Assembly (NCBI RefSeq): GCF_013114545.1
Contig: NZ_VTXI01000009.1
Location: 1 to 64,000, forward strand
Direction: 5' to 3'
DNA from: Vibrio sp. RE86
GTDB lineage: Bacteria; Pseudomonadota; Gammaproteobacteria; Enterobacterales; Vibrionaceae
Length of the DNA: 64,000 nt
The notes beneath the pieces are model-generated. The model was not told the DNA's origin. It made no database searches and saw only the letters and a list, made by a program, of their open reading frames with translations. Below are positions 63,368-64,000 of this stretch, piece after piece (positions within the stretch are counted from its first letter, which is position 1; the number at the start of each line of letters is the position of its first letter). A program made the position numbers and the translations under genes.

Positions 63368-64000
63368 ATGAAAAAGTTATTTTTAGTTATCTCTATATCA
63401 GCGTCTTTTGTTGTTCCGGCCTATGCAATGGATGCTGAACGAGGGTGTACTTCTCATTCAAAAGAGTGTTTGGACCTTGTGAATATGTTGTCAACGAGTC
63501 CTTTATCTCACCATGAACAGTCAGCAGCGCCTATATCCTCTGAAGATTCGATAGGCAGTATTATTCCTCCAGAGGACTCGGTAGGTGTGGTTCCACCAGA
63601 GGATTCGATAGGCAGCATTATTCCTCCAGAGGACTCGGTAGGTGTGGTTCCACCAGAGGATTCGATAGGCAGCATTATTCCTCCAGAGGACTCGGTAGGT
63701 GTGGCTCCACCGGAAGATTCGATAGGCAGTATTATTCCTCCAGAGGACTCGGTAGGTGTGGCTCCACCGGAGGATTCGATAGGTAGTATTATTCCTCCAG
63801 AGGACTCGGTAGGTGTGGCTCCACCGGAAGATTCGATAGGCAGTATTATTCCTCCAGAGGACTCGGTAGGTGTGGCTCCACCAGAAGACTCTATGGGGCA
63901 AAATGAAAGAGCTACTGCGTTAAAAGAGCGTATACAGAGCAGTGATATTAGTTCAGGGGAAGTCAATCATAATCTTGCAGCCTCCGATAGAAGCAACTTA
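63368..64000 (+). CDS. Secreted PPEDS-repeat protein, 5' part only
   Basis: The first 211 codons of a gene that runs off the window. A signal peptide spans residues 1-20 (cleavage after A-Y-A), then two cysteines (27 and 34) and a short linker. Six consecutive 19-residue repeats follow from residue 59, each with two half-units of the form PPEDS(I/V)G, then a diverged EDSMG half-unit and a charged tail that continues past the edge. AAGG precedes the ATG. I do not recognise a family. The acidic, proline-rich repeat suggests an extended secreted or surface protein. Confidence 0.72.
   Translation, partial: MKKLFLVISISASFVVPAYAMDAERGCTSHSKECLDLVNMLSTSPLSHHEQSAAPISSEDSIGSIIPPEDSVGVVPPEDSIGSIIPPEDSVGVVPPEDSIGSIIPPEDSVGVAPPEDSIGSIIPPEDSVGVAPPEDSIGSIIPPEDSVGVAPPEDSIGSIIPPEDSVGVAPPEDSMGQNERATALKERIQSSDISSGEVNHNLAASDRSNL
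63542..63883 (+). repeat. Six tandem 57-bp coding repeats
   Basis: Six in-frame copies of 57 bases start at 63542, 63599, 63656, 63713, 63770 and 63827. They differ at only a few positions (for example GGC/GGT, AGT/AGC, GAG/GAA and GTT/GCT, the last changing Val to Ala). A partial, diverged seventh copy follows. The near identity points to recent expansion and likely copy-number variation. Confidence 0.95.

Noticed and set aside
63542..63883. CRISPR-like array
   Set aside because: The units are contiguous 57-mers with no unique spacers and are in frame within a coding sequence.
63508..63966. Minus-strand 152-codon frame across the 57-bp repeats (and a second one in another frame)
   Set aside because: The repeat length is a multiple of three, so any frame lacking a stop in one unit stays open through all units. 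The plus strand has a signal peptide and ribosome site; the minus frames do not.

Overview
The window is a chromosomal segment of a gamma-proteobacterium, almost certainly a Vibrio or close relative. Support for this is the E. coli-like but Vibrio-arranged housekeeping synteny (mutY-trmB-glsB-hemW, pilT-pilU, metK-tkt-epd-pgk-fba-mscS, pyk, DeoR regulator, glmS), moderate GC content, dense tRNA arrays, and a chemoreceptor and a diguanylate cyclase among core genes. Species cannot be fixed from the sequence alone. About 61 kb is ordinary conserved core. Only the last ~3 kb, after glmS, looks accessory.

Layout. 1-250: tRNA-Asp with terminators and a possible tRNA relic. 388-7736: DedA membrane protein, CPA1 Na+/H+ antiporter, cobalamin-dependent methionine synthase (metH, preceded by MetJ boxes) and MgtE. 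7849-15541 (minus): an envelope/nitrogen cluster in the order yrbG-kdsD-kdsC-lptC-lptA-lptB-rpoN-hpf-ptsN-rapZ-ptsO. 15783-20365 (plus): mlaFEDCB-ibaG-murA, divergent from the previous cluster; then plsC. 21496-24565 (minus): two tRNA arrays (Phe-Thr-Asn-Thr-Asn and Phe-Thr-Phe-Asn) with matching promoters and terminators, flanking a Cache chemoreceptor gene.

24670-27220 (minus): mutY-yggX-mltC. 27421-29197 (plus): trmB and glutaminase. 29252-33993 (minus): yggS-proC-yggT-yggU-DUF4426-rdgB-hemW. 34019-36168 (plus): pilT-pilU twitching ATPases. 36262-42711 (minus): metK (MetJ boxes), a DUF2189 membrane protein, sprT, endonuclease I, rsmE-gshB-yqgE-ruvX. 43035-49129 (plus): transketolase, epd, pgk and fba, with PurR-like palindromes before tkt and fba. 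49458-55310: mscS, a YbaK-type deacylase, argO/argP divergent pair, a SIMPL protein and a diguanylate cyclase. 55358-57793 (minus): GntR-type regulator and pykF. 58224-60891 (plus): DeoR-type regulator, with repeated TTTCGA boxes at its promoter, and glmS.

61008-64000, accessory tail: a BamA/TamA-type outer-membrane barrel protein, an XRE-type DNA-binding protein with an unrecognised C-terminal domain, and the 5' part of a gene for a secreted protein. That protein carries six nearly identical 57-bp (19-residue) PPEDS-containing repeats and runs off the window end.

How the genes work together. The Lpt, Kds, Mla, MurA, PlsC and GlmS genes jointly build and maintain the cell envelope. RapZ, PtsN and PtsO link nitrogen-PTS signalling to envelope precursor supply (GlmS). 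MetH and MetK are two steps of the methionine/SAM cycle, and both have MetJ-type operators here. Tkt, Epd, Pgk, Fba and Pyk cover central carbon flow. No CRISPR array, prophage, insertion sequence or recognisable defence system was found.
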